From contig NC_084592.1 in assembly GCF_033807715.1 (NCBI RefSeq), forward strand, positions 1,839,501 to 1,903,500: DNA of 64,000 bases, given 5' to 3'. This document shows, piece after piece, positions 45,172 through 54,892 of this stretch. This DNA comes from Cololabis saira. Lineage: Eukaryota; Chordata; Actinopteri; Beloniformes; Belonidae. Made by a program: the position numbers and the translations under genes. The notes beneath the pieces are model-generated. The model saw only the letters and a program-made list of their open reading frames with translations. It was not told where the DNA came from and searched no databases. Positions within the stretch are counted from its first letter, which is position 1. Each line of letters starts with the position of its first letter.

Positions 45172-45330
45172 TGTCCAGGCCTGTGGCTGCCAGGCTGTGT
45201 GATGGAAACCAGCTCCCCCTGGCTGTTCAGAACTGCTCCATTCCATGCCAACTCCACTGTATGCTCTCCCAGTGGTCAGCCTGGAGTTCCTGCCTACATG
45301 AATACTGCAAAGAACCACGGGAGAAAAAAG
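45172..45330 (+). CDS. thsd7b: thsd7b internal coding exon (TSP1 repeat)
   Basis: A 159-bp exon with acceptor TTTGGTTTCTTCAG before 45172 and donor AAAAAG|GTATTA after 45330. It begins with two bases that complete the codon left open at 20119, giving KEVSRPV, and leaves one base for the next exon. It encodes SRPVAARLCDGNQLPLAVQN, CSIPCQLHCMLSQWSAWSSC and LHEYCKEPREKK, which is the end of one TSP1-like repeat and the start of the next. The KEVSRPV, SxWSAW and HExC...KKG positions match THSD7B from recall. The following exon lies beyond the window. The retroelement debris directly upstream supplies part of the 3' splice-site neighbourhood. Confidence 0.9.
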
Positions 45331-45368
45331 GTATTATGTAGTAGAGGACTATAAAATTTGTAGCCTAA

Positions 45369-45460
45369 AAATACAACCCCAATACAATTCGAAAAAAGTT
45401 GGGTTACTGTGTAAAATTAAAAAAAACCTGAATGCTATATATTTAGGCCAATACAGGGTC
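45369..45460. repeat. Terminus of a fish DNA transposon (ACAACCCCAATTC type)
   Basis: TACAACCCCAATACAATTCG followed by AAAAAAGTTGGGTTACTGTGTAAA matches a very common fish element end. The matching right end was not found. Confidence 0.55.
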
Positions 45461-47305
45461 TTATTTCTAAATTAAAGCCCAACATGAAAATAGTTATTTA
45501 TACACAAGGATCTTTACACTGTGCAGAGCCATACATGCACACAGACACAAACAAAACAGAACCGAAGACGGAAATGATCTAGGGCAGAAATAAAAGGCAA
45601 TGAAGGCTTGGAAAAACACATTACCAGCACCATCATTTCCAGTAACATTATTAGTTTTCATCAGAATCTGCTTGCTGTGACACTGAAATCTGGTTCAATT
45701 CAAGCACAGTTAGGCCTATGTCATGGGCCTAACTGCAGTATGTTTGTGTTTGCATGAAAGTAGTCTACTCCTGTACAGCAGTTCAACCATTTCTGTTCAG
45801 ACATGTGTATATTACTAATTTTTTCAAAGGAATACGTTTGGGCAGCTACTAAATGACTAGCCAAGTTATATTAAAAGCAAATAGTTGACTTACAGTAACC
45901 TGGAGTTCTTTGTATACGACCATTGTTTTTATCCTTTTCCTTCCTGAGGTCCTGGTCCTATATGTGCCAAGTTCTCTGTTCACTTCCTTCTTCAGGTTCC
46001 CAAGTCTCTACCTGATTTGATTGCTTTGCTTTCGTTTTAGGTTTTCAGCTAATGTGCTTAATGTTATGGTAATAAAAGTATTCATCAAATTGGACATGGC
46101 ATTCTTGTCTATGTTTTTGGATACAGCGTATCAAATGGCAAAGCCTATGGTGCAAGACTTTTTTTCAGCATTTAAACTAACTACATGAGTTGAAAGTGGG
46201 TATTGCCTTGATTGGTCATTAGATTTCATGATGACACTGATGATAGTTTGCACTTGTGCCTGATGCTGTAACTCCTCTTTCTCCTCGTTCTTCCGAGCTC
46301 TGACATATGTACTCCTACAGTCAGTCAGGTCTTCTGAGCAGAAATAGCTGGTGGTGCCACATTTTAATTTTGAAACAGGTAGTGACTGGGCTTTTCGGTC
46401 TCTAGACTACCACAATTTCTTTGTTTTTTTTAATTTCAGAGGACATTTTTGGAAAAGAAAAACTGAAACATTTATTTTCAAGCAGACTTTGGAGTTATGT
46501 TTCATGTTGTCTTACGCTTTTACTGTTCTTATCCATTTAGTTAATTTTGTAATTTTTGCTATTATTTGATGTGGTTGTGAAGTACTTTGTAATTCTATCT
46601 GTTAAAAGTTATCAATACATAAACTCCACCAGCTTACTTGCTATGATGTTACAGGCCCAGATAATTGTAAATATAGTTGGTATAGTGCTGAGATATTCTG
46701 TGTATAGTACTGTCACCAGGATAATTTTAAAAGTAATGGTTTTTAACAGGATACTAATGCTTCTGTCGCACACAAACTTGTGTTTTTTTCCATAATGTCT
46801 TTAAAGAAACATGTACGATATTTGGTTGTGAGGAAGTCACAAACATTTTCCAACTAGCTTTAGCTTGATTGATTTAACAGCCATCCAAAAATCAAGATGT
46901 CAGCATATAATCTTTGTTGCTCTAGAACCTACAGCTGATAACATTCATACTCTAACTCTAATTCTGGTTTCAACATGTGCGGCTGGGTTTATGGACTTGT
47001 CATTGTTAAAAAATGCAAGTCATGTCTCAATATTTTCTTTATTGTAGCTTGGTTTGAAGCTCTGTGTTACTGACTGGAACAGGAGTCAGGCACGTTTATG
47101 AAGTAGGCCTAATCCCCCATGGAAAAACTGTAGTAATTTGACCAATAACGTAAGATCCTTTGGCTTTTCGAACAGTCAGAAAAAGCCCAAGAGTAATCAT
47201 CTTGTCAGTTTTGTTTACTTGTGATTTTTCTTCTTCATTGTAGTAGTGTGCACTGTAATAAACTTTTTGGCACTATAATGGATGCAAAACTAGTGTACAT
47301 ACCAT
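45461..47305. other. Intron, no feature seen
   Basis: AT-rich, apparently unique sequence after the exon. Small open frames (for example 46351-46569) are hydrophobic by composition and lack any domain. Confidence 0.5.
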
Positions 47306-48499
47306 ATTTTACGCACTATAAGACACACTTAAAATCCTTATTTCTTTTCAAAATCAGAAGTGTGCCTTATTATCCAAGGCACCTTATGTATGAATTTAGT
47401 TGTGCTTACTGACCTCAAACCAATTTTATGTGGTACACTTTGCTCAAAAATCTGTAAAAATGTAGTGCAACGAGGCCACTCCACTTGATTGATAGTCGGA
47501 CCATTCATAGGTACTTTGTATTAAAGTCGGTCCTTGGTTGGATATGGGTTTCAATGTCAGACAACAGATAACTTATTATGTAGTGCTGGCAAGCAACCAT
47601 CATTCGACATCTAGTCAATGTTATCTTGTATGTCGTCCTGCTGCTTGCGGCCACCTGTCTGTGTGGATGTCTGGTGGATGCCTGCTGGCGTCCTGACCTG
47701 TGCCCCCCCACCCCCCTCTGGCCACCTGGGGGGGGTGTCTGCTTCTGCTTGTGTAGTCATTCCTGTATTGCACCAGTTAGCCATTGTGTCTTGTTCTCTC
47801 TTTTCTCCATTCTTCATTCTCTGTCTGTTCTCTGTTTTCCTGCTCTGCCCAGCTGGCCATAGCAGGAGGGTCCCCCCTTATGATCCAGGTCCTGGTCCAG
47901 GTTTCTTCCCTCCTAAAGGGCAGAGCCGGATTAAATAAATGGACTACACTAGGCAGACTGTGATTTTTGGGCCCCCCTCCATCGATGTTATTTATGAAAT
48001 CTTAAACTTACCAAAGTTACTAATAAAACTTAATTCACATTTTACATAGCATAGTCATAGTCAAGTTGGTTCTTTGTATTCCAAAATAAGTCATGTGTTG
48101 TATATTAAACAGTCTATCAGACTATTTTTAGATTTTTATTATTTATACGTTATTACAATGCTCTATTAAATGCTATTAAATTATCCTTATCTTATCGATT
48201 GTGAGCATTTTGCAGAAAATCTTAATTAAATGTGTTGATTAAATTGAATAGTTAAATAAGAAGTCAAATCTACAAAGACCAATACAATTTGCAGTAAGAC
48301 AAAGTGTGCTGTAGTATGTATGTCTGTATGTGTATGTGTATGTATGTGTATGTGTATGTGTATGTGTATGCGTATGCGTATGCGTATGTATGTGTATGCG
48401 TATGCAGAGCCGTTTGAGAGATTTGCGAGGCCCTGTGTGAAATAGCCAGGGGGGCCCTCGAAATTTTTGGGTTTTTCGGGTCGGATCGGGTGTCTATAT

Positions 48500-48740
48500 G
48501 CGCAATTTTAACTCTCCAATTAGCACAATACTGGATACCTTCCCCTGCCTCATCATCATCTGGGCTTACCTCGACGCGGGGCCCCATGGCTGCTTGAGAC
48601 CCGGTCGGATCTGTGATTTTTGTAACAAATTTATCAAACGTGCCTTTCAGAGAGGCATTAAACTCTTCCATTTTCTTTAGTTTTTTTCTTTTTTCATCCC
48701 CTGATGGAAATTTCCTGAATCTGTCTCGTTCTCTCGACAT
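48500..48740 (-). pseudogene. hAT transposase N-terminal fragment
   Basis: The minus strand encodes MSRERDRFRKFPSGDEKRKK, then LKKMEEFNASLKGTFDKFVT, a start I associate with ZMYM/TTF-type hAT proteins of fish (the PSGxxKRKK...SLxGxxDKF pattern). The zinc finger and the catalytic RNase H-like domain are absent. It is a leftover of the autonomous parent element. Confidence 0.55.
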
Positions 48741-48960
48741 TGTGTGACAGTTTGTTCCAACTCCACTCGTCTGGATCAGACTAGCTTGTGTCCGCGCTTG
48801 GTCTGATCAGTTGTATTGAACAACAGACACGCGTCATCATTGCACATATATTTATTGATATGCACAGACTAGTACACATTTAGGTCTGTAATGGAACGTG
48901 ACTGTTGATATTTATAAAGAAAAAAAAAAAAAATTGGGGGAAAAAAAAAACGGCCCATAG

Positions 48961-49113
48961 CGCCAGGCCCCTTGGGGCGCCAGGCCCCTTGGGGCGCCAG
49001 GCCCCTTGGGGCGCCAGGCCCCTTGGGGCGCCAGGCCCCTTGGGGCGCCAGGCCCCTTGGGGCGCCAGGCCCCTTGGGGCGCCAGGCCCCTTGGGGCGCC
49101 AGGCCCCTTGGGG
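48961..49113. repeat. 17-bp minisatellite, 9 units
   Basis: Nine nearly perfect units of GCGCCAGGCCCCTTGGG. The unit resembles the GGGCCCTAGGCACGTGCC sub-terminal sequence of the host hAT, so it may have grown from it. Confidence 0.95.
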
Positions 49114-49348
49114 CAGACAAAAAATTTTTTTTTCTTTTTTTGTCCCTCTGTCGGGCCCTAGGCACGTGCCTAGTCTGCCTTTGCATTAATCCGGCTCTGC
49201 TAAAGGGGAGTTTTTCTTGCCACTGTTTGGCTTAAAGTTTTCTCCCAATAGGGGAGTTTTTACCTGCCATTGTTTATGTAATAATTGCCCGTGGGTCATG
49301 TTCTGGGTCTCTGGAAAGAGCTTAGAGACCACTTCTGTTGTATTAGAC

Positions 49349-49573
49349 CAGGGGTGGGCGATCCTGGTCCTCGAGGGCCGGTGTCCTGCATGTTTTAGAT
49401 GTTTCCCTGCTTTAACACACCTGATTCTAATTAATCATCATCATCAGCTTGTCATCCAGGGCTGCACAATTCTATTAATGACACAGTCACTTGTATCATG
49501 GTGCAATGAAGCAGGGAAACATCTAAAACCTGCAGGGACACCGGCCCTTGAGGACCAGGATTGGTGACCCCTG
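49349..49573. mobile_element. hAT-type MITE, copy 3 of 3
   Basis: Ends CAGGGGTGGGCGATCCTGGT and GATTGGTGACCCCTG, flanked by perfect TATTAGAC duplications (49341-49348 and 49574-49581). Confidence 0.92.
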
Positions 49574-50214
49574 TATTAGACGCTATATAAATAAAATTAA
49601 AATAAAAATTGAAATTGAACCTTATTATAATTAGATGTCAAGCAAACGGTAGCTTTTTAGCGTAAATTAAAGTTTCAAATTTATATCATAATCCAATTGT
49701 AATCAAATGTTGGTATACAACGTTGTTCCAACCTCACACTAATTTTAGGTGTCTGGTGTCGCTGGCAACGATAAACACATCAGAGAACAGTACCTAGTAC
49801 TACGCTTACCTTCCCCACTATGGACGAATAATTTAAAATGTGTAAGAGTGTATTTTTTTGTAGTAGTTACAAGTGAACAATATTCTGAGTTGAAGGGGAC
49901 TGAAGAGTTGAATAAAGTTCGACTTACCAGTTTTGTTTCGCTTTATATATGTTTTAGCATGCACCTTATAACCCGGTTCGTCTTATGTATGAAAATAGAC
50001 CCGTTCATCAATTCTGCGCCTTAAAATGCTGTGCGCTTAATTGTCCGCAAGATTTGGTATACCCAAATTAAAATGTAACTGGCAGGAAATAGCTATATTA
50101 TTCCCAGTTTAAAATAGATAAAAAACAACAACAAAAGAACAAATGAATTAAATAAATAGAATTTAACTCGCCCATTACCTAAACTAACAAAACAGAAAAT
50201 AGGCAGAAGGACAG

Positions 50215-50555
50215 TGTCAGGATTTGACATTTCCCTGTGTTTTATTTTGAAAGCCCATGTCCCTGAGTTTCAGTTCTGTCCCTCCTGTTTCCCATCTGCC
50301 CTGATTGTCTGCACCTGTGTCTCGTTATCCTTTGTGTATATCTAGTCTTGTTGTTCCCCTGCTCCTCGCTGGTCCGTACTGTTTGCTCCCTCCATGTTCG
50401 CCTCATCAGTTCTACCCAGTTTTCTTGTTTATGTTCCTGTTTGGTTTTTTGATCTTGCTCAGCTGCGTTATTGGGTGTTGAATAAATCCAGCTTTTTGTG
50501 AACTCCTGCCTCCCGCTCTCCTGCGTTTGGGTCCTCATCAAACCATTTCCTGACA
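50215..50555 (-). mobile_element. Solo LTR of a gypsy-type element, 341 bp
   Basis: It begins TGTCAGGATTTGACA and ends CTGACA, with a perfect 5-bp duplication GACAG on both sides (50210-50214 and 50556-50560). It is about 85-90 percent similar by eye to the solo LTR at 59993-60342. The CTCGTTATCCTTTGTGTATA region and the GAATAAATC block would be promoter and polyadenylation area; strand is uncertain, since the related fragment at 12912 suggests plus. Confidence 0.85.
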
Positions 50556-50611
50556 GACAGAGCCCATCTTGCATTTAAACATTGTGAAATTCAGCTTGAA
50601 ACAGTTGCTGT

Positions 50612-50935
50612 TTGGAGGATATTAGAACAAGTAAGGGGGTGAAAAGGAGATCCAAAATATACTGTAAATTCAAACAAACTGCTATTTTTATGACTGTCTT
50701 TGTACTGTTCTCCCCCAACGCTTTGCCAATGCAACAGTCAGATAACTCCTCTTCAAAACAAACCACGGAGACAAGTTCTAATTCCTTTCAAACTCTTTAT
50801 GGTTCATTCGATGAAGTAGGGGAAAACTGGGAAAACAGAATAGAATACAATCTATTTAGAATACAAATAGGTACGCCTAAATTATATACAGTACATTCTG
50901 TCAGAGTAACATCAGGTTACTATTTAGTCTTCTAA
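50612..50935 (+). CDS. Unidentified 107-codon open frame with hydrophobic segment
   Basis: The frame starts MEDIRTSKGVKRRSKIYCKF and has a hydrophobic stretch at residues 25-40 (AIFMTVFVLFSPNALP) that could be a signal anchor, followed by a Ser/Thr-rich segment and GENWENRIEYNLFRIQIG. AG|GTACGC after 50868 could be a splice donor. It lies between a solo LTR and the AT-rich repeat region before family X copy 2, so a retroelement leader exon is possible, but nothing identifies it. Confidence 0.2.
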   Translation: MEDIRTSKGVKRRSKIYCKFKQTAIFMTVFVLFSPNALPMQQSDNSSSKQTTETSSNSFQTLYGSFDEVGENWENRIEYNLFRIQIGTPKLYTVHSVRVTSGYYLVF

Positions 50936-50939
50936 CAGA

Positions 50940-51780
50940 GAAATGTTTACATCAGTCACATTCACAACCAGATAGTAACCCAAATATCTTTCAGAATCAC
51001 AATAATTCACAAATGCAAATTACAAACATACCAACGATGCTCTCAAAGGCAACCTTGAGGCTCTGGGATGTGTCAAACTCTCTCTCTACCTGGATCGCGT
51101 TACCGTTGCTAAGAGCCGTATCCAAGTATGTCACGTGATGATGAGATAATGCGACTTGCCGAATACCAACGGTCTACCTAACGGTCCACCTAACGGTCCA
51201 ATGCTGCTGTTGTGCAACTCAGGTAGCTAAGCTGAGTAGTTATCCAAGGCTATTAATGAATATTATTAATAATTATTAATAATTAATAAAGTTGACTATT
51301 TATCAAATCGTATTATCAAAATGATAATAATTCTCGGGGCACCACCGCCGGGGCCTTACTCCGGTGGAATTGTGATAACTAAACAGCAGAAAATCAGTCT
51401 CATTATGATTTGAATTATCCTGCAGAACAGCAAATCTTACTATATCTTACAGAATAACAATGAAGGCGTGATATCCGAACACTAGGCTCTGCTTAAACAA
51501 ATCAATTTGTGACCAAATCTTGCATGAAATAACAACAACCACTCATTAAAAATCAATCAGAATTTATTTACATACGGGTATCAAAGAAGATGTAAATGGA
51601 TACCCAATAAATCCCGATGGCAGAACTTAAGTATTATAAAACAATTAATTAACTAGAAAAACATCAATAGAAAAATATGACATGAAAGTTAAATGCATGG
51701 AATGAAAAAAAGAAATCAAAGCAATAATAAAGATGATACAGAACGAACATCTACAGTTCAAACGTGGCTGCAGAGTTTTG
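50940..51780. repeat. LTR-like AT-rich repeat
   Basis: AATTATTAATAATTAATAAAG, then TAATTCTCGGGGCACCACCG and GGGGCCTTACTCCGGTGGAA. I associate this combination with terminal repeats of fish retroelements but cannot name it. There is no coding sequence. Confidence 0.3.
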
Positions 51781-52980
51781 AAGAAGCCAGGGCTCCTGTG
51801 GTACTTTAAAGATGGCGGAACCCTCTTTAAGCCACGTGCAAATCTAGACCGGATGTTACTCCCGGTGTTTTAAACGTGACTACGGCAGAAAACAGCGCTT
51901 TAAAACATGACTGACTAGCAGAAAGTAGTGACTACAAATTAATGAAAACAGTCCTGATAATGGTGCTGATGTAATCTCAGCTCTGAACGCAGATTTAGCT
52001 CTGTAACACTCCCAGTTAAACTCATACACCCAGGTCTCAAAACCTCACGCCTCCTCGGGTCTCCGGGTGTTACTCCCGGTGTTTTAAACGTGACTACTGG
52101 CGAAACGGCGCCACCAAATGAACAAATAACCGTAATATGCACACAGTAATTTCATTAAACATAAATTCAGGTCTACACCAGTGACTGATCGCCCAGACCG
52201 CAGCTCACGCGTCCTCGGGAGTCCGGACCTGAGGCTGCAGGCTCCGTCCTGCGGCTCGGTCCTGCAAGGGGTTTCCTGACGGGGATCCTCAGTTTCTGCG
52301 GCCGCTCGGTCTCTCTCCTTTCCTAACTCCACAGAAAAAGTGAACAGTGTCGCTGCGCACGGGGGCCGCTTCCTCCCTTCAGAACGTCGGCTCGTCCCGT
52401 GTGGTGTTGCCGGGCTGCGCGAGGGCCTCGCGGTCCAAAGGCTGGAGCTCCGGGCGGGTTTTTGGCTCCCGAAGCGGTCATCCTGAGTGGAAGACAGGGC
52501 TCGGGGAAAAAAGAAAGGAGTTAAGGCAGGGAGACAGAGTCCAGGGCGCAGCGCAGCGCTCTGGGATCGGACCTTGCGCCCGGTCAGTGCGGGCCTCGAC
52601 GGCTCCTTGAAACCCCCCCCCACAGCTCTTAAAAGCTGCTGGACAGCAACGCGCGTCCAGGATCGTTGAAGAGAAGCGAAGAGAAGAGAGAAAAGTCTTG
52701 GTGCAGCACGGAGTTTTGTATCTCCGCGCGCTGCGATGACGTCATCAGCGCCTCGCTCGGGATTGGGTGCGCGTCGCTCTCAGGCGCCGCCCCATCCCGC
52801 AAGGCATGCTGGGATTGTAGTTCATGGCACAGTCGCCATTTTATGAGGCACATTAAAGCCAGTTTCAGGCCGGGGGGGGGTTGACCAGGGTTTCAACGTT
52901 TGAATACGGTATACATTCACAAAATGTTCATAAACCTTTATAACAGTCCACATGATCACTGGGTGTGGTCCAACACTGCC
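51781..52980. repeat. GC-rich repeat, family X copy 2
   Basis: Homologous to 5470-6470 in the same orientation over its right part. A block TGTTACTCCCGGTGTTTTAA followed by ACGTGACTAC occurs twice (near 51855 and 52069). CpG content is high and open frames on both strands lack domains. Confidence 0.5.
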
Positions 52981-53085
52981 ATCTACTGGCGACCGTTGGT
53001 TGCCAGTAGATGGCAGCCTCAGACTAACAACCTGTGAAAACAACGTAAAAGAACAATGCTGTGCTTCACAGGAGCAAAACAAACT

Positions 53086-54412
53086 GGGGCCTCATCTATA
53101 AAGCTTGCTTGCGCACAAAAAGGGCCTGAAAGATGCGCAAGCCACCTTCTACGCAAAGGCTGGGATTTAAAAAGAAAAAAACTAACCGAAAAATCTGCGT
53201 ATCCCTACGGCAACCCGGACCCTCCCGTAAGAATTTACTTAAGACACGGGGAACTGGCGACGCAGGCTGTGAGGTGGTGAAATGAAGCAAGATTCATGTC
53301 ATACTCTTAATAATGTCATGACGTATCACAACATATATCAGACTTATAATAAAATAGCGCTGATTGTGTTCCTCTGTGTGTGAAGCTCAGCATCAGTCAG
53401 GACTCTGTTGCTGCAGCAGCCACGGTGACACGCCGGGAACCTCCTCTTCACCCACCGCTTTAGGACAGAACAAATGAGGGGCTTCGTAGAGCGTTTAGGG
53501 GCTCCATGGAGCCACTCATTTCTTCCCTAAAGGGACACAGATTTTCTTATATATATATATATATATGAGTTTTACGCGCGCGTGAAACCTTTACGTGCGG
53601 GTGTAAGCGTAAATTATGGTTCCGCGTTAAAACGATGCAGAGCCTACGCCGTAGGGTATGCAGCGACGCGCACCTACGCCGTAGGCTCTGCGTTGGTGTA
53701 ACGCAGAACCATAAACCCGCCCTGAGCAGCTCTGAGGGAAGACGGGAGGGAGGAGGGGGTGCGGGGCCGTCTTCGCATCGCCTTTGCACAGGGTGTCTGG
53801 ATGATTTGCAATTACAGGCTGAGCCTACCGTTAGTTTTTAAACTGTAAAAAGTGGGGGGGACAAAAACATGATTTTGAAAAGACGGGGGGGACATGTCCC
53901 CCCTGTTGCGCCGGGGGACTCACAGCGTTTAGCGCAGCAACGTCGTGCTCCCACTCACTCGCTTTAATTATTTTATACTATTTATATACTCTTTCTACTT
54001 TTACTGTCACCCCCAAATAATGTGGTTTTCCTGTCCTCCACCTCATCCACAACATCTAGATCTCAGATCTCAGTGAAATTCAGTGGCACGGTGGCTGGAC
54101 ACGTTCATTCATTCTGACGCCAAACAGGCTGCAGGAAGCTGCTGCGCATGCTCAGCAGACTCATCCATATGCAAATACTACTTTGCATTGCCCTTTTAAG
54201 GTAAAAAGTGGGCGTGTAGAGGGCGGGATATGAGGCAGATTTAGCTGCGCAACCTTCCAGCTGGACTGTGATTTATAAAGCGAACATTGCGTGCAAGTGT
54301 GCGTGCACATGGTTTTATTGATCCAGATTTTTTTTTGCGCCCGGCTTTTTCGGCTTTTGGGTGTACGTGCACTTTTAGTATGAATCCTAAGCACTCCATT
54401 TTAAATGAGGCC
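53086..54412. mobile_element. Harbinger-like element with GGGGCCTCAT ends, interrupted
   Basis: The left end GGGGCCTCATCTATAAAGCT and the right end ATTTTAAATGAGGCC form the inverted termini of a common fish element (GGCCTCATTTATAAA type). Near 54270-54330 ATTTATAAAGCG and GTGCGTGCACATGGTTTTATTGA are its sub-terminal blocks. A MITE (53603-53722) and GC-rich sequence are inserted. No transposase was seen. Confidence 0.55.
53603..53722. mobile_element. Palindromic short MITE, copy 5 of 5
   Basis: The longest copy (about 120 bp): ATTATGGTTCCGCGTTAAAA ... TAACGCAGAACCATAAA, with two CTACGCCGTAGG cores separated by GCAGCGACGCGCA. Confidence 0.85.
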
Positions 54413-54816
54413 GCTGGACATTACAGTTTCAAGCGCTTACACACATTTTCAAAGCTCTGTGTGTTTTTCTCAAAGCTCTACACACAAATTCAACTATTGC
54501 TCACACGAAATGCAAAAAGCGTCCTCGCTCCTGCAAAATGAAGCACAGTATTCAAAATATTCTGAACACATCTCAAAAGCAAGCATTTGTCTCACATCAT
54601 AAACACATCTCTTTTGTTTTTTATGTATTGCCATACAAGAGTGAATATACTGTACAGTAATATGCAAATAGAAGCCAACACAAGCAATATTGGAACCAAA
54701 AATATTGCATTTTTTTAATAAATCGGTTGCTGTTGTGAAAGCAGTATTGTACACAACATAAGAAAAACAAAACAAAGTACACCAACAGCTACCAAAAAAC
54801 AGACATTTATGAAAAA

Positions 54817-54820
54817 GTGT

Positions 54821-54865
<45 letters not shown>
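54817..54865. repeat. (TG)n microsatellite
   Basis: About 49 bp of TG with one interruption, in the 3' region of the IS630/Tc1-type element. Confidence 0.95.
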
Positions 54866-54892
54866 GATGGGGAGAGCTAGTTGGGTGTGCAT

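Larger units (their letters stand above)
47921..49199 (-). mobile_element. hAT element, 1279 bp, 8-bp duplication CTAAAGGG
   Basis: Ends CAGAGCCGGATTAA and TTAATCCGGCTCTG; both flanks are CTAAAGGG (47913-47920 and 49200-49207). It holds a minus-strand fragment of a hAT protein start, a TATGTG-type array (about 48312-48402) and a 17-bp minisatellite. A second CAGAGCCG at 48405 may be the end of another hAT copy. Confidence 0.9.
47530..49620 (+). repeat. Retroposon with GACGCTATATAAATAAAAT tail, split by two hAT insertions
   Basis: The pieces CTGTCTGTGTGGATG, TTATGATCCAGGTCCTGGTC, GAGTTTTTCTTGCCACTGTT, GTCATGTTCTGGGTCTCTGG and GACGCTATATAAATAAAAT belong to one common fish retroposon read on the plus strand. 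The 47921-49199 and 49349-49573 elements interrupt it, each with a perfect 8-bp duplication. Confidence 0.65.
47306..50065. mobile_element. DNA element with TACCATATTTTACGCACTAT ends, split
   Basis: The left part 47306-47515 starts TACCATATTTTACGCACTAT. The right part, about 49750-50065, ends CTTAATTGTCCGCAAGATTTGGTA, its imperfect complement. Blocks GCCTTATGTATGAA and CTTATAACCCGG are typical of this fish family. Some 2.2 kb of younger repeats lie in between. The interior open frame at 49749-50024 has no recognisable domain. Confidence 0.55.

Noticed and set aside
45136..45354. Separate small gene starting at an ATG in this interval
   Set aside because: It is another frame over the thsd7b exon; splice phase and TSP1 similarity select the frame used in the exon call.
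49749..50024. 91-codon frame as a host exon or transposase
   Set aside because: It lies within an inverted-repeat DNA element, has no domain I recognise, and its composition is explained by AT-rich sequence.
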